Origin: Numida meleagris
Lineage: Eukaryota > Chordata > Aves > Galliformes > Numididae
Reading direction: 5' to 3'
Length of the DNA stretch: 64,000 nt
Assembly: GCF_002078875.1 (NCBI RefSeq)
Contig: NC_034415.1
Span: 26,375,413-26,439,412, forward strand
A program made the position numbers and the translations under genes. Positions 63,301 to 64,000 of this stretch are shown here, in pieces (the stretch's first letter is position 1; every line of letters starts with the position of its first letter). The notes below the pieces were generated by a model. That model made no database searches. It saw nothing but the letters and a program-made list of their open reading frames with translations, and was not told the DNA's origin.

Positions 63301-64000
63301 GGCAACCACCATATTTCCTAAGGTATATGTTCTGAAACGATCTTCATAACAACTTAAAGGCATTACGTGATCCCCTATTTTAAAAGTGCAACTTTTACGA
63401 CAACTTCTCAAACTTTTGGAATGCAACATTTAGATTAAGTTTTATCTGCTCAAGGAAGAAAAAAGAAAATACCTAAACAATGTAGGCAGATGCAACATAC
63501 ATTATTTAATAAGAGTACAAGAAAAAAGTACCTACCAGGAGGTGAATGAGCAGAAGGCATATCATTTGAAAAGAGAATCAGGAAGAAGAAACTCGTCCAA
63601 AATCACAAGTGAAAAATATTACAAGTAATTCAATATGTAAAGGAAAAACCTGAAATTTTCAACTTCCCATTCTGAACAGTAGGACTTTAGTACTTTAATG
63701 TAGTCGCTCCACTCTGTGTTTGTGTGTGTGTTTTCACATGGACAAGTGAAAGTAAGGCAAGGAAGAAGAGAGACACCACTATCATTGCAAAAAACGAACA
63801 AGCCCACTGTTAGTCTCTCTCAAAAACTTCTCTCTCCCATCACCACAATCATGGCTACAAGACCATTTACATACAAATTTTTTAAAATCTCCCTTGGTGA
63901 GCTTTAAAATTTCATATGTATTTCAGCCACTTAAAACAGACAGTAGAAATATGAAACTCGTGTAGTTTCTTGCTTCATCTTGAACGCTATAAAAACTCTT
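60357..64000. other. AT-rich non-coding sequence
   Basis: No gene found. The part at about 61020-61520 is dense in TAAT-type motifs and is discussed as a possible conserved element. (CCA)n lies at about 62746-62758 and a short TG run at about 63718-63731. Confidence 0.5.
61111..61160. repeat. Perfect 25-base tandem duplication
   Basis: Positions 61111-61135 and 61136-61160 are identical over all 25 bases, beginning TTAGAAACACC and ending AGTAGGTG. The absence of any mismatch suggests a recent duplication or an assembly/read artefact. Confidence 0.95.

Noticed and set aside
1..64000. CRISPR arrays, operons, prophage or other prokaryotic systems
   Set aside because: There are no regularly spaced repeats or dense coding. 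CR1, L2 and MIR-like elements and base composition indicate vertebrate nuclear DNA.

Overview
The window reads as bird nuclear DNA, most likely galliform (chicken-like). The best evidence is three CR1 LINE fragments carrying the usual avian CR1 3' end. All lie in antisense orientation, at 873-1117, 7819-7983 and 8606-8932. The base composition is AT-rich and CpG-poor, and microsatellites and old vertebrate repeats are scattered through it. The exact species and locus cannot be fixed from the sequence alone.

I find no supportable protein-coding gene, exon, rRNA or functional tRNA. Apart from frames that run through assembly gaps, the longest open frame is about 170 codons. These frames show no domain, no convincing splice context and no recognisable family. 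Several fall on opposite strands of the same DNA, as chance frames do. The window is best described as intergenic, or the inside of a very long intron.

Layout: 1-4.8 kb is unique sequence with one CR1 fragment and several small repeats. At 4.82-5.32 kb there is a GGAA-type tetranucleotide array broken by a 315-base run of N. 5.3-12 kb is unique sequence with two CR1 fragments, small tandem duplications and a 21-base A tract. 12-21.7 kb is mostly unique, with two slightly GC-richer patches and one copy of an unclassified two-copy repeat (about 19.76-19.97 kb). 21.7-31.7 kb holds a MIR-like fragment, octamer/SOX-like motif pairs, an L2-like reverse transcriptase relic (about 26.1-26.75 kb) and a group of Cut-type sites (30.1-30.2 kb). 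At 31.74-32.16 kb lies an old, nearly full-length tRNA-derived SINE. 32-48 kb is AT-rich and mostly featureless. A palindromic MITE-like relic sits at 48.05-48.15 kb, the second copy of the two-copy repeat at about 52.56-52.83 kb, and a second L2-like fragment at about 55.96-56.3 kb. A second gapped GGAA array with 890 N spans 59.37-60.36 kb. The last 3.6 kb is AT-rich and includes a perfect 25-base tandem duplication.

No gene set or pathway can be assembled here. The most informative content is the fossil record of ancient vertebrate transposons (SINE, L2, MIR and a MITE) beside younger avian CR1, plus several short motif clusters that could mark regulatory elements. Those regulatory readings are inference and depend on cross-species conservation, which I could not test.
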